NCBI GenBank assembly: GCA_900541475.1
Contig: UQJV01000004.1
Coordinates: forward strand, 18,972 to 82,971
DNA length: 64,000 nucleotides
Direction of reading: 5' to 3'
Source of the DNA: an uncultured Collinsella sp.
Lineage (GTDB): Bacteria; Actinomycetota; Coriobacteriia; Coriobacteriales; Coriobacteriaceae
Notes under the pieces: generated by a model
Database searches by the model: none
Seen by the model: only the letters and a program-made list of their open reading frames with translations
Told to the model about the DNA's origin: nothing
Made by a program: the position numbers and the translations under genes
Shown here: one piece after another, positions 16,221 to 24,008 of the stretch
Layout: every line of letters starts with the position of its first letter
How positions within the stretch are numbered: position 1 is the stretch's first letter

Positions 16221-17972
16221 ATGGAAACGATCATCAACGTCGACGATGTCTCGTTCTCCTATAGCACGCAAACCGAGCAGGCGCTCAGCCACGTTTCGCT
16301 CAGCGTGAACAAGGGAGATTTCATCGGTATCATCGGGCCCTCGGGCGCCGGTAAGTCCACACTTGTCGCCTGTCTGTCGGGCGCCGTGCCTCACCACTAT
16401 ACCGGCGCCTTTTATGGCTCCGTGTTAGTTGACGGCCACGACACCTGCGAGGTCTCGCTTACCGACATATCACAGATCGTCGGCAGCGTGCTGCAAGACA
16501 TCGATACGCAGATGGTCGCTTCGGTCGTTGAGGACGAAATGCTCTTTGGCCTCGAGAACTTTGGCGTTCCGCACGACCAGATCGAGCAGTGCGTGAGCGA
16601 GACGCTTAAAACCGTCGGTATCAGCGACCTGCGCGACCGCGAGATCGCCACCCTCTCGGGCGGCCAAAAGCAAAAGGTAGCTATCGCCGCCATCCTCGCC
16701 ATGCGTCCGCGCGTCTTAGTGCTCGATGAGCCAACCGCAGCGCTCGATCCCGCCAGTTCCACCTTAGTCTTCGAGACGCTGCGCGAGGCAAACCGCGCGC
16801 TCGGCATCACCATCGTCGTCGTTGAGCAAAAGGTCGCTTTACTTTCGGAGTACTGCAACCGTGTGTTGGTGCTCGATCACGGCCAAATCGCGCTGCAAGG
16901 TGAGCCGCACGAGGTCTTCGCGCACACCGACGAGCTTCGCGCCATCGGCGTCGACTGCCCGCGCGTCACGCGCATCTTCAACAGTCTCGAGGCCGATGGC
17001 CTGGTAAGCGGCACGTCCTGTCTGGATGTCGACGAGGCGGAACGCCTGATCGCAGGCATCGTCGACCCCGACCGTGCGACAAGCGATACCCAGGCGCCCG
17101 CAGGCTCCCCGCACGCGCCGTCGCTGCGCCCGCATGCGAAAGACGCCGAGCCGGTGCTCACCTTTGACCATGTCGAGTTTTCCTACCCCCATGGAGGCGC
17201 CGCCGTCCACGACCTCAACTTGACGCTCTACCCCGGCGAGCTCGTGGGCATTGTCGGCCAAAACGGAGCCGGCAAAACCACGCTCACTAAACTGCTCACG
17301 GGCCTACTCAAGCCCGCATCGGGCAGCGTGCGCGTTACGGGCTTGGACACGGCATCGGTTCCCACGAGCCGCATTGCACGCGAAGTGGCAACGCTTTTCC
17401 AGAACCCCGACCGTCAAATCTGCAAAGACACCGTGCTCGACGAGGTCGCCTTTGGTCTAGAACTTGCCGGCATCGACCGCGCCGAAGCCCTGCGTCGCGC
17501 CCAGCTGGTTATCGACCGCTTTGGTCTGCCCGCCGACGAGGCACCATTCTCGCTGTCGCGCGGCCAGCGCCAGATGGTGGCGCTCGCCTCCGTTGTAGTG
17601 GTCGAGCCCAAGATCGTGGTGCTCGACGAGCCCACGAGCGGCCTAGACTACCACGAGTGCATGACCGTGATGGAAACGGTGCGCACCATGGCAGAGCGCG
17701 GTTGCGCCGTCATCATGGTCTGTCACGACATGGAAGTCGTTTCCGACTTTGCCGAGCGCATCGTGGTGATGGCCAACGGTCGCATCCTCGACCGCGGCCG
17801 CACGCACGAGCTGTTCTCGAATATCGAACTCATGCAGCGTGCCTACGTTGAGCCGCCCCAGATCATCGAGCTCTCGCGCCGTCTGGCATCCACCGTCTCG
17901 CCCGCCTTTACGCAGGTGAGTGAGGTCACTGATATCGTTCGCATTACCGAGGAGATGGTCCGCCGTGGTTAA
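16221..17972 (+). CDS. ECF transporter ATPase, two ABC domains fused
   Basis: Energises the ECF transporter. Two ABC ATPase domains lie in one 583-residue chain, replacing the usual separate EcfA1 and EcfA2. Domain 1 has Walker A GPSGAGKST (about residue 39), signature LSGGQKQKVAIA and Walker B VLVLDEPTAALD. A linker rich in Ala/Pro (about 285-310) leads to domain 2 with Walker A GQNGAGKTT, a variant signature LSRGQRQMVALAS and VVLDEPTSGLD. The variant signature in one half is a known asymmetry of some ABC pairs. Start at 16221 has AAAGGT upstream. The T component overlaps its stop by 8 bases. Confidence 0.92.
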   Translation: METIINVDDVSFSYSTQTEQALSHVSLSVNKGDFIGIIGPSGAGKSTLVACLSGAVPHHYTGAFYGSVLVDGHDTCEVSLTDISQIVGSVLQDIDTQMVASVVEDEMLFGLENFGVPHDQIEQCVSETLKTVGISDLRDREIATLSGGQKQKVAIAAILAMRPRVLVLDEPTAALDPASSTLVFETLREANRALGITIVVVEQKVALLSEYCNRVLVLDHGQIALQGEPHEVFAHTDELRAIGVDCPRVTRIFNSLEADGLVSGTSCLDVDEAERLIAGIVDPDRATSDTQAPAGSPHAPSLRPHAKDAEPVLTFDHVEFSYPHGGAAVHDLNLTLYPGELVGIVGQNGAGKTTLTKLLTGLLKPASGSVRVTGLDTASVPTSRIAREVATLFQNPDRQICKDTVLDEVAFGLELAGIDRAEALRRAQLVIDRFGLPADEAPFSLSRGQRQMVALASVVVVEPKIVVLDEPTSGLDYHECMTVMETVRTMAERGCAVIMVCHDMEVVSDFAERIVVMANGRILDRGRTHELFSNIELMQRAYVEPPQIIELSRRLASTVSPAFTQVSEVTDIVRITEEMVRRG

Positions 17973-18711
17973 CGTCATCGACTACATGCCGGGTGACACG
18001 CTGCTACACCGCCTGAACCCCGTCATCAAACTGGGCCTCGCCGCCGCCATCATCATCGGCATCTTCTTGTCCGACACCTATGTGGCACTGCTGGGCTTTC
18101 TGGCGCTCACGCTCGCGCTGGGAGCCTACGCCGGCGTCGTCGACCGCCTGCTCGCGCTGCTCAAGTTGCTGATTCCACTCGCACTCATCATGCTGGTGCT
18201 GCAGCTAACTTTTATGCGCAATGGCAACGTGGTGTGGGGCTTCGTTACCGACACGGGTCTCATCACCGGTTCCAAGGCCTGCCTGCGCCTGCTGGGCGTG
18301 GCGCTTCCGCTCATCCTGATGCTCATGGTGACCAAGCTCAACGACCTTGCCAACGCCTGCGTGGAGGTGTTGCACGTGCCGTATCGCTACGCCTTCACCT
18401 TTACCACGGCACTGCGCTTTGTGCCGGTGTTTGGCCAGGAGATGAACGCCATCATGGAGGCGCAGACCGCACGCGGCATCGAGTATGACACCAAAAACCC
18501 CATCAAGAAGCTCAAACTCATGCTGCCGCTGTGCGTGCCGCTACTGATCTCGAGCGTGGGTAAAACCGACGCCACGGCCTTGGCGGCAGAACAGCGTGGC
18601 TTCTACCTACGCACGCGCGCGAGCTCGTACAAGCGCTATCCCATCAAGGGCCTGGACATTGCCATACTTATTGTCAGCATTGCCCTCATCGTCCTCGGCT
18701 TCCTGTTCTAA
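17965..18711 (+). CDS. ecfT: ECF transporter T component
   Basis: The transmembrane scaffold that couples the ATPases to the S component. Several membrane helices are visible (LGLAAAIIIGIFL, YVALLGFLALTLALG, LIPLALIMLVLQL, LLGVALPLILMLMV, and a C-terminal IAILIVSIALIVLGFLF). The coupling-helix signature with AQTARGIEY lies near residue 169 and a second one near AAEQRGFYLRTRASSY (about 210), the A-R-G motifs that dock on the ATPases. I choose the GTG at 17965, which overlaps the ATPase stop and has GAGGAG upstream; the in-frame ATG at 17920 lies inside the ATPase gene. Confidence 0.9.
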   Translation: MVNVIDYMPGDTLLHRLNPVIKLGLAAAIIIGIFLSDTYVALLGFLALTLALGAYAGVVDRLLALLKLLIPLALIMLVLQLTFMRNGNVVWGFVTDTGLITGSKACLRLLGVALPLILMLMVTKLNDLANACVEVLHVPYRYAFTFTTALRFVPVFGQEMNAIMEAQTARGIEYDTKNPIKKLKLMLPLCVPLLISSVGKTDATALAAEQRGFYLRTRASSYKRYPIKGLDIAILIVSIALIVLGFLF

Positions 18712-18811
18712 CCTGCCAATTTGGGACAGGCTTTTTGGTCGGTTTTTTCTGGGCGAACGTCAGCTCTCCCCGTAAGTCCAGCCGTGCAACAACTGCAACC
18801 AAGCGCAATGA

Positions 18812-18850
18812 GCCCCGACTCGGACTGAACGAGCCGGGGCCCTTCTTTCC
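18812..18850 (+). terminator. Terminator of the ECF operon
   Basis: GCCCCGACTCG (18812-18822) pairs with CGAGCCGGGGC (18830-18840) with one wobble and is followed by CCTTCTTTCC. About 100 nt after the ecfT stop. Confidence 0.6.
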
Positions 18851-19004
18851 CCACGAGGGCATCTTTGGCGTAGTCCTTCACGGCGGAGAGGTCCATACCG
18901 GGGACGATATCCAGGTAGTCAAACTTGGCGATGGCACCTGTTCCTTCACCCCTGCTGAAGCACTTAAAGAGGTGGAGCGGGCTCGCCGCGAAGGAACCCT
19001 ATAG
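18837..19004 (+). pseudogene. Remnant of a MOSC-domain protein C-terminus
   Basis: An open stretch ending at a TAG at 19004 encodes about 55 residues, HEGIFGVVLHGGEVHTGDDI and then DGTCSFTPAEALKEVERARR, which resemble the last strand and tail of MOSC-domain (molybdenum cofactor sulfurase C-terminal) proteins. Upstream of it the frame reads through a terminator-like hairpin and has no matching domain or ribosome site, so I take it as a decayed gene tail and not a functional gene. The family assignment is from memory of the motif and is uncertain. Confidence 0.4.
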
Positions 19005-19073
19005 TTGCAAAACCCCACGTGAGGCAGCTTTTTCAGCTCTAAATCGAGCTTCGATAGGGTTCCGTAACGTTAA

Positions 19074-19176
19074 AGTTGAACTCTATGGTTTCTCAACAAT
19101 TCACTATAACTGCAGGTCAAGGCCAAAGCCTCAAGTTCAACTTGACCCTTTAGAACCTCTAAGGTTCAAGTTGAGG
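19074..19176 (+). promoter_or_regulatory. Cluster of TTGAAC/GTTCAA dyads upstream of the wall-hydrolase gene
   Basis: TCAAGTT-C-AACTTGA (19131-19145) is a perfect odd dyad. AACCT-CTA-AGGTT (19154-19166) is a second one, running into GGTTCAAGTTGAGG (19163-19176). A half-site GTTGAACT occurs near 19074. The style is that of MerR-family operators, but no such regulator is adjacent and no clear promoter spacing was found. Confidence 0.45.
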
Positions 19177-19237
19177 TCGAAAGCAGTAGTAGAATACCGT
19201 TCGAACCATAACCTACGATTGATTACAGAGGGACTGG

Positions 19238-20371
19238 ATGCAGCATTCGAACCATCGCACCGCAGCGCTCATCGCGTCGAGGTCGGCTCGTATCATCACG
19301 AGCGCCGCGCTCGCCGTTGCACTGACGGCCACGCCGATGCTCTCCCCCGTCGCGGCCTATGCCGCCTCGCAGGCAACGCAGGATCAGCTTTCCGCCGCCC
19401 AGCAGAAGATCGAAGCCGCCACGAGCGCCTACAACGAGGCCCGCACCAAGCTCGAGGATCTGCAAAAGCAAATCGACACCAACGAGGCAAGCATCGAGCA
19501 AATCGAAGCCGAGCTTCCCGATCAGCAGGCAAAGGCAAGCTCCGCCATGCGCGATCTGTATAAGTACCAGAAGGGCACCAATCCCATCGTGAGCTTCCTG
19601 GTCAACGCACAGAGCCTTGGCGAGTTCATCACCACCTGCAGGTACACCAGCCAGATCGCGAGCTCGAGCGTCGATGAGATCGAAGAGCTCAACAAGATGC
19701 AGACCGAGCTCGAGCAGAACAAGACCGAGCTTGAACAGGCTAAATCCCAACTCGAGACCGAGCAGAAAACCGCCGAAGATGCACTGGCACAGGCCCAGCA
19801 GCTTCGCAGCGAAGCCCAGGCAAAAGCCGAGCAGGAAAATGCCGCCGAGCTGGCCAAGCTCGAGGCAGACAAGGCCGCTGCCGCCGAGAAGCTCTCGGGC
19901 GAGGGCGTAAGCGGCAACAACTCCAACAGCCAGGCCAACAACGCCAACGCCACCATCGACACCACGGTGAACAACTCCAATACCGGTAACTCAGATTACG
20001 ACTCGTTTATCAACGAGTGGACGAGTCGCATTGACAACTACCTCGCCGGCTCCCCCATGGCAGGCCAGGGTTATAACTTTGCCGTGGCAGCCTGGAACAC
20101 CGGTGTTGACCCCCGTTGGTCCCCTGCCATCGCCTGCGTCGAAAGCAGCAAGGGCCTCTATTGTGCCGGCTCCTATAACGCCTGGGGCTGGAGCGCCCGT
20201 GGCGGCGGCTGGCGGAGCTTTGGTAGCTGGAGCGAGGGCGTCTCTGCCCACGTCGCCTACCTGGGCGCCAACTATGGCTCCACGCTTACCCCGGCAGCCG
20301 CCAAAAAGTACTGCCCGCCCACGTGGCAGGACTGGTACAACAAGGTTGCAACCCAGATGAACCGCATCTAA
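19238..20371 (+). CDS. Secreted coiled-coil (PcsB-like) protein with lysozyme-like C-terminal domain
   Basis: A 377-residue exported protein likely to act on peptidoglycan. A signal peptide (residues 1-43, ending AAYAAS) is followed by a long coiled coil (about 45-225) rich in A, E, Q and K, as in PcsB and other FtsEX-controlled hydrolases. A low-complexity N/S linker (about 228-255) leads to a C-terminal domain with AVAAWNTGVDPRWSPAIACVE, SYNAWGWSARGG and EGVSAHVAYLG, resembling glucosaminidase/transglycosylase-type lysozyme folds with a catalytic-type Glu in CVESSKG. GAGGGA precedes the ATG. Dyad sites of unknown regulator lie upstream. Confidence 0.8.
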   Translation: MQHSNHRTAALIASRSARIITSAALAVALTATPMLSPVAAYAASQATQDQLSAAQQKIEAATSAYNEARTKLEDLQKQIDTNEASIEQIEAELPDQQAKASSAMRDLYKYQKGTNPIVSFLVNAQSLGEFITTCRYTSQIASSSVDEIEELNKMQTELEQNKTELEQAKSQLETEQKTAEDALAQAQQLRSEAQAKAEQENAAELAKLEADKAAAAEKLSGEGVSGNNSNSQANNANATIDTTVNNSNTGNSDYDSFINEWTSRIDNYLAGSPMAGQGYNFAVAAWNTGVDPRWSPAIACVESSKGLYCAGSYNAWGWSARGGGWRSFGSWSEGVSAHVAYLGANYGSTLTPAAAKKYCPPTWQDWYNKVATQMNRI

Positions 20372-20381
20372 GATCAACGTC

Positions 20382-20409
20382 AAAGGGCCCCAATCGGGGC
20401 CCTTTTTCT
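20382..20409. terminator. Bidirectional terminator between convergent genes
   Basis: AAAGGGCCCC (20382-20391) pairs with GGGGCCCTTT (20396-20405) across a 4-nt loop, with T runs on the plus strand (TTTTTC) between the wall hydrolase and the convergent kinase gene. Confidence 0.85.
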
Positions 20410-20410
20410 T

Positions 20411-21811
20411 TTACGCGACGGAGGTATCGACGACGCCCGTCGCGTTTGCGATGGCAACAATGATAATCATTGCCAACAAGAGCACACCCATAGCCTTGAA
20501 ACAGAGCTTTGCAAGCTTTTTACCGCGATATCTATCGAGTAGCTCAAACCGCCGGCGAAGGCGGCGTTTATCGAGCATTACAAAATGAATGAGCGCTACG
20601 AAACCGTCGACGAAGACAAAATACTCAATCGCGAGAAACCACATCGGGTAGTTTTGGTTGGCGCCTGTGGGATGAAAAACGGCAAAATGGCTTCCGGCAA
20701 AGAAAACAAGTAGCGAAAGATAGACGAATGCGTTCCAAATGCGCCCAACGGTGTCGGGAATGTGGGAGAGTAAATTCGGGCGCTCAGGCACCAACGGCAA
20801 TCCACCCTGAGACTGATCTGTGGGGAGCACGGGCGAAGGGCACACAACTCGCCGCTCTGGAGGCTCTTGGAAGGAAGCAACATTCGGCGCGGACGATGGC
20901 GTCGGTGTGGACAACGCATACGATGCGCGTTCAGCGTGCCCTAGCGCCTTCGCGCTTGCAAAGCGCTTGTCCGGATCGAGCGCCATCGCCATGCAAATAA
21001 CATCGGCAAACGGGACGGGAACGTCACATGCCTCGCATTGCTCGCGCATGTCCCGGCCCGGCTTGGGGTCGGCCCCCGTCAGACAAAAGAACAGCAGGGC
21101 ACCGAGCGCATAGACATCGCTTCGCACGCTCGTCTGGCCAAAACCGTACTGCTCGGGTGGCGCATAGGGTCGCGTGCCAAACTTAACGGTATCGGCATCG
21201 GCTCCTTCGCGCCACACGCGAGCGATTCCCAAGTCGATAATCACCAGCGATGAAAACGTCAGGCCGTCATCAGGCGTATAGTTCGCGCCCGACACGATGA
21301 TATTCGAGGGCTTTAGGTCGCGATGAATCACCGGCGCAGCCACCTCCCCCGCCGACGCAAAGCCGGCGTGGAGCTCCGCAACTGCATCACAAAGGGAGCC
21401 AAACAGCTCACAAGCATAATCGGGCGTTGCACCCAAACGCCCCACCAGGGCCCCGAGCGTTTCGCCTTCGATGTATTCCATGACCACGCAAAGCTCGTCG
21501 CCCACGCGGTGGCAATCGACAATCCGAGGCAAGTGCTCGTAACGTCGCCCGGCATGCTGGGCCGCAAACAGGCGTTCATACGCCCCGCCAATCTGGGCCG
21601 ACGCGTCGATGCGCTTGCGAACAAAGGGACCAAGAGATCCTCCGCCGGAGCCCTCAAAGTACACGAGCTCGGTCGTCTCGACGTCGGAGTGCTTGAGTAC
21701 ACGGTCTACGCGATAGCTGTCATCACGCTCAAGTGACGCCAGGTGTCCGGCGAGCGCAGCGGTCAGCTCATCATCGGAATATGTTGGGCTCTGAGTATCC
21801 ATAGCGTCCAT
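20411..21811 (-). CDS. Eukaryotic-type Ser/Thr protein kinase with C-terminal membrane segments
   Basis: A Hanks-type kinase. The catalytic loop is IHRDLKPSNIIV, the metal motif is IIDLGIAR (DLG in place of DFG), and the activation segment ends in PYAPPEQYG; the N-lobe lysine is probably in FVRKRID. After a Pro/Ser-rich linker, two hydrophobic segments follow (FVYLSLLVFFAGSHFAVFH and YFVFVDGFVALIHFVML) and a third near the C-terminus (AMGVLLLAMIIIVAIANAT), so the kinase domain faces the cytosol. No PASTA repeats are present. No good ribosome site decides between ATG 21811 and 21802. Co-directional with an HTH gene and an FxLYD gene. Confidence 0.87.
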   Translation of the reverse strand: MDAMDTQSPTYSDDELTAALAGHLASLERDDSYRVDRVLKHSDVETTELVYFEGSGGGSLGPFVRKRIDASAQIGGAYERLFAAQHAGRRYEHLPRIVDCHRVGDELCVVMEYIEGETLGALVGRLGATPDYACELFGSLCDAVAELHAGFASAGEVAAPVIHRDLKPSNIIVSGANYTPDDGLTFSSLVIIDLGIARVWREGADADTVKFGTRPYAPPEQYGFGQTSVRSDVYALGALLFFCLTGADPKPGRDMREQCEACDVPVPFADVICMAMALDPDKRFASAKALGHAERASYALSTPTPSSAPNVASFQEPPERRVVCPSPVLPTDQSQGGLPLVPERPNLLSHIPDTVGRIWNAFVYLSLLVFFAGSHFAVFHPTGANQNYPMWFLAIEYFVFVDGFVALIHFVMLDKRRLRRRFELLDRYRGKKLAKLCFKAMGVLLLAMIIIVAIANATGVVDTSVA

Positions 21812-21897
21812 AATAACGCAGGGCACGGACGCACCATGACGCCCGTGCCCTGCACGTTCAAAATGTCGTGAACGGCGCCTCCGCCGGCAGCTAACCG

Positions 21898-22320
21898 TTA
21901 GCTCACCGTCTCCTCGCCAAAGCGATACAGCTCCTCGTTCACCTTTTGCAGGCTGCAGCCACGATCGATACAGAAAATGATGATGGCGTCACGGCGGTCC
22001 TTGCAGTTGAGGATATTGGCGCCTGCCGCCGTCAAGGCGCGGTTGGCCTCCTTGAGTGTCAGCGCCATGGCAAATGCAATCTGCAGCACCTTATTGCGGC
22101 TCGGATGCCGCGCACCGGTAAAGATCTGATAGCCAAACGTCTCGTTGAGGTCGGCCATGCGCACCACTCGCGAACGCTCCAGCCCCTTTTCTTCCAAAAG
22201 CTGTTTCAGATACTCCGAAAGCGACGGGGCGGCAAAGTCGTGCTCTTTGATATAACCATCAATGCTTGGCGCATCGAGAAGCTCATTGAGCAGCTCCTCA
22301 GTCAGCTTTTTATCGGGCAT
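21898..22320 (-). CDS. XRE-type HTH protein next to the kinase gene
   Basis: A 140-residue protein with a central helix-turn-helix-like region (SLSEYLKQLLEEKGLERSRV, then MADLNETFGYQIFTGARHPS, about residues 33-75) followed by an all-helical C-terminal part with two Cys (NCKDRRDAIIIFCIDRGCSL). GGGGGAGG precedes the ATG. It lies between FxLYD and kinase genes on the same strand, with short gaps, so it is probably co-transcribed. It may be a regulator or phosphorylation target of the kinase; that is inference from neighbourhood only. Confidence 0.75.
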   Translation of the reverse strand: MPDKKLTEELLNELLDAPSIDGYIKEHDFAAPSLSEYLKQLLEEKGLERSRVVRMADLNETFGYQIFTGARHPSRNKVLQIAFAMALTLKEANRALTAAGANILNCKDRRDAIIIFCIDRGCSLQKVNEELYRFGEETVS

Positions 22321-22352
22321 ACGGCCTCACCTCCCCCAGTGCATGCAACATG

Positions 22353-22796
22353 CTAGAAACCGCTCACGTCCGAGCGTTCCCAACTGGCGACCTGATCGGG
22401 AGACACCGTGCCCAGCGCCTCGAACTTCCAGGAGCCGCCCGCCTTCAGATGATTGGTGTTTGCAAGAGCCGTTCCAACCTGGTTGCCATCAGCATCATAC
22501 AGAACATACTCAATCTGAATGTAGCTCTTTTCCTTGTCTGTGTTATTGGTCAGCGTACCCGTGATCTTATAGGCAAACTGATTGGAGGCGTCTTCAGCCT
22601 CGTCAGCAATGGTATACGGTTCTTGCGGTTCTTTTTGCTCCTCAGCCTGCTGTGTCGTCTCGGCAGGTTTTGCCGAATCGTTCGCAGACGAATCGGTTGA
22701 GTTGCCGCCCATAGAGCCCACGGCACCGGCAATAACCAGCACCACGATGACGCCTAGGACAATCTTGCCAATCGACTTCTTTCCCTCTTTTGCCAT
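22353..22796 (-). CDS. Membrane-anchored FxLYD-domain protein
   Basis: A 147-residue exported protein. An N-terminal membrane segment (IGKIVLGVIVVLVIAGAVGSM, residues 9-29) is followed by a low-complexity S/E/Q/P linker (30-60) and a C-terminal FxLYD-type beta-sandwich (FAYKITGTLTNNTDKEKSY, then EYVLYDADGNQVGTALANTN). FxLYD domains occur in surface proteins of Gram-positive bacteria; function unknown. The ribosome site AGGAAGG, 5 nt from ATG, is inside one arm of a 14-bp perfect inverted repeat (22802-22855). First gene of a probable three-gene unit with the HTH and kinase genes. Confidence 0.8.
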   Translation of the reverse strand: MAKEGKKSIGKIVLGVIVVLVIAGAVGSMGGNSTDSSANDSAKPAETTQQAEEQKEPQEPYTIADEAEDASNQFAYKITGTLTNNTDKEKSYIQIEYVLYDADGNQVGTALANTNHLKAGGSWKFEALGTVSPDQVASWERSDVSGF

Positions 22797-22801
22797 TATG
22801 C

Positions 22802-22855
22802 ATCCTTCCTACGATCCGGCCACCGCGCCGGCACACAGCACATCGTAGGAAGGAT
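22802..22855 (-). promoter_or_regulatory. Hairpin that would bury the FxLYD ribosome site
   Basis: ATCCTTCCTACGAT (22802-22815) and ATCGTAGGAAGGAT (22842-22855) are perfect 14-bp inverted copies, with a smaller CCGGC/GCCGG hairpin in the loop. In the minus-strand transcript the 3' arm contains AGGAAGG, the ribosome site of the gene starting at 22796. Folding would shut off initiation, so this may be a translational switch or thermosensor-like element. Confidence 0.55.
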
Positions 22856-22960
22856 TAAACTTGAATTCATTAGCTGAGAGCTAAGGCTGCGGTAAACGGC
22901 CAACGCAGTTATCCAAACGCCGAGCAAACGCACTTTGCGCGACCGTCTGCTGGCAGCGCA

Positions 22961-23284
22961 TCAACCCACCGTGACGGATTCCCCGGTAAAGGCGCTGATC
23001 ATCAACAGGACAAAGAACACCAGGTAGCTAACACTCAGCAGGTACGCAATGATCAGAAAGAAGACCCATCCGACATTGGTGTTACCGTCGGCACGGCGTT
23101 GCTCGCGATTGCGGCAGAGCCAAATCGTCACGCCAATGGCCACAATCAACAGCACAAGTGCCGCTGCCGCCAGTCCAGCAAGCGCAAACATCACGCCAAT
23201 GCTCACAGCAATAACCGGGAGCAGCAGCAAGCCGCATCCGCACCCACCAGGACTATATACGACAGACTGTCGGCGTCGTTCCAT
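22961..23284 (-). CDS. Small membrane protein, unknown function
   Basis: About 107 residues with a basic, Cys-containing N-terminus (MERRRQS, then GGCGCG), then two or three hydrophobic stretches (LLLLPVIAVSIGVMFALAGL running into AAAALVLLIVAIGVTIWL, and VFFLIIAYLLSVSYLVFFVLL). Start at ATG 23284 because GGAG lies 5 nt upstream. It sits between the FxLYD gene and the toxin-antitoxin pair. I do not recognise a family. Confidence 0.65.
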   Translation of the reverse strand: MERRRQSVVYSPGGCGCGLLLLPVIAVSIGVMFALAGLAAAALVLLIVAIGVTIWLCRNREQRRADGNTNVGWVFFLIIAYLLSVSYLVFFVLLMISAFTGESVTVG

Positions 23285-23313
23285 CGTCACTCCAACCTCA
23301 ACATCTTTGAGCG

Positions 23314-23655
23314 CTACAACGCAACGACCTGCTGAACGGGAACGATCTTATCCAGTTCCGGTTCGATGCGCCTCTTCTCTGCCTCGAGGTCAAACGCGAT
23401 CTGGGCTCGAAGCCAATAGCCATCCGTCAGGCCAAAGTAGCGGCAAAGACGAAGATCGGTGTCAGCCGTAACACGACGCCTTCCCAAAATAATCTGCCCA
23501 ATACGCTGAGCCGGAATCCCGGTCTCCTTAGCAAGGCGATATTGAGAAATACCCATAGGGACAAGAAATTCCTCTTTGAGAAGCTCGCCGGGGGCCACCG
23601 GCGACAACAAGCCAGCATCAGTTTTGTCACTTGTGATAATCGACGATTTCAACAT
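23314..23655 (-). CDS. higA: HigA-family antitoxin
   Basis: An XRE-type antitoxin that neutralises the adjacent HigB-type toxin and represses their promoter. The segment PGELLKEEFLVPMGISQYRLA followed by IPAQRIGQIILGRRRVTADT is the HigA/VapI HTH signature, with RYFGLTDGYWLRAQIAFDLE after it. About 113 residues. I place the start at ATG 23655, which overlaps the last 29 bases of the toxin gene in another frame; the toxin-first, overlapping order is the usual HigBA arrangement. Confidence 0.9.
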   Translation of the reverse strand: MLKSSIITSDKTDAGLLSPVAPGELLKEEFLVPMGISQYRLAKETGIPAQRIGQIILGRRRVTADTDLRLCRYFGLTDGYWLRAQIAFDLEAEKRRIEPELDKIVPVQQVVAL

Positions 23656-23908
23656 TCCAAGCCATCCCCTGTCTCCACTCAAAACAGACCCGATAGCGCT
23701 CATTGACACGGATACTATATTGACCGGCGCGATCGCCCTTCAACGCTTCAAGACGATTGCCTGGCGGAACGCGAAGATCATCAAGCGAAGCGCAGATCTG
23801 CAGCTGGCGAATCTTCCTCAAGGCGACCCGCTCAAAAGGAATGAACTTCCTAATCCGCACACCCATTGCAAAGCGTTCAGTGTCTTCATCTTTATATGAT
23901 GTAATCAT
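23627..23908 (-). CDS. higB: HigB/RelE-superfamily toxin
   Basis: A 93-residue RelE-fold toxin that would cleave mRNA on the ribosome. The usual elements are present: an N-terminal RKFIPFERVALRKIRQL helix region, LRVPPGNRLEALKGDRAGQYSIRVN and RYRVCFEW, with the C-terminal DYHK. The basic residues and the terminal His are likely RNA contacts. AAGG precedes the ATG at 23908. AT content is higher than in neighbours, fitting a mobile pair. Its stop overlaps higA. Confidence 0.9.
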   Translation of the reverse strand: MITSYKDEDTERFAMGVRIRKFIPFERVALRKIRQLQICASLDDLRVPPGNRLEALKGDRAGQYSIRVNERYRVCFEWRQGMAWNVEIVDYHK

Positions 23909-24008
23909 AGTATCGCCTTACGTTAATAACGTCAAGCGTTTCTATAGAGTTACATCCCTATTATAGCGTACATTTGTTCGTATTTTCGAGAACAAACGTC
24001 CACGTCAA

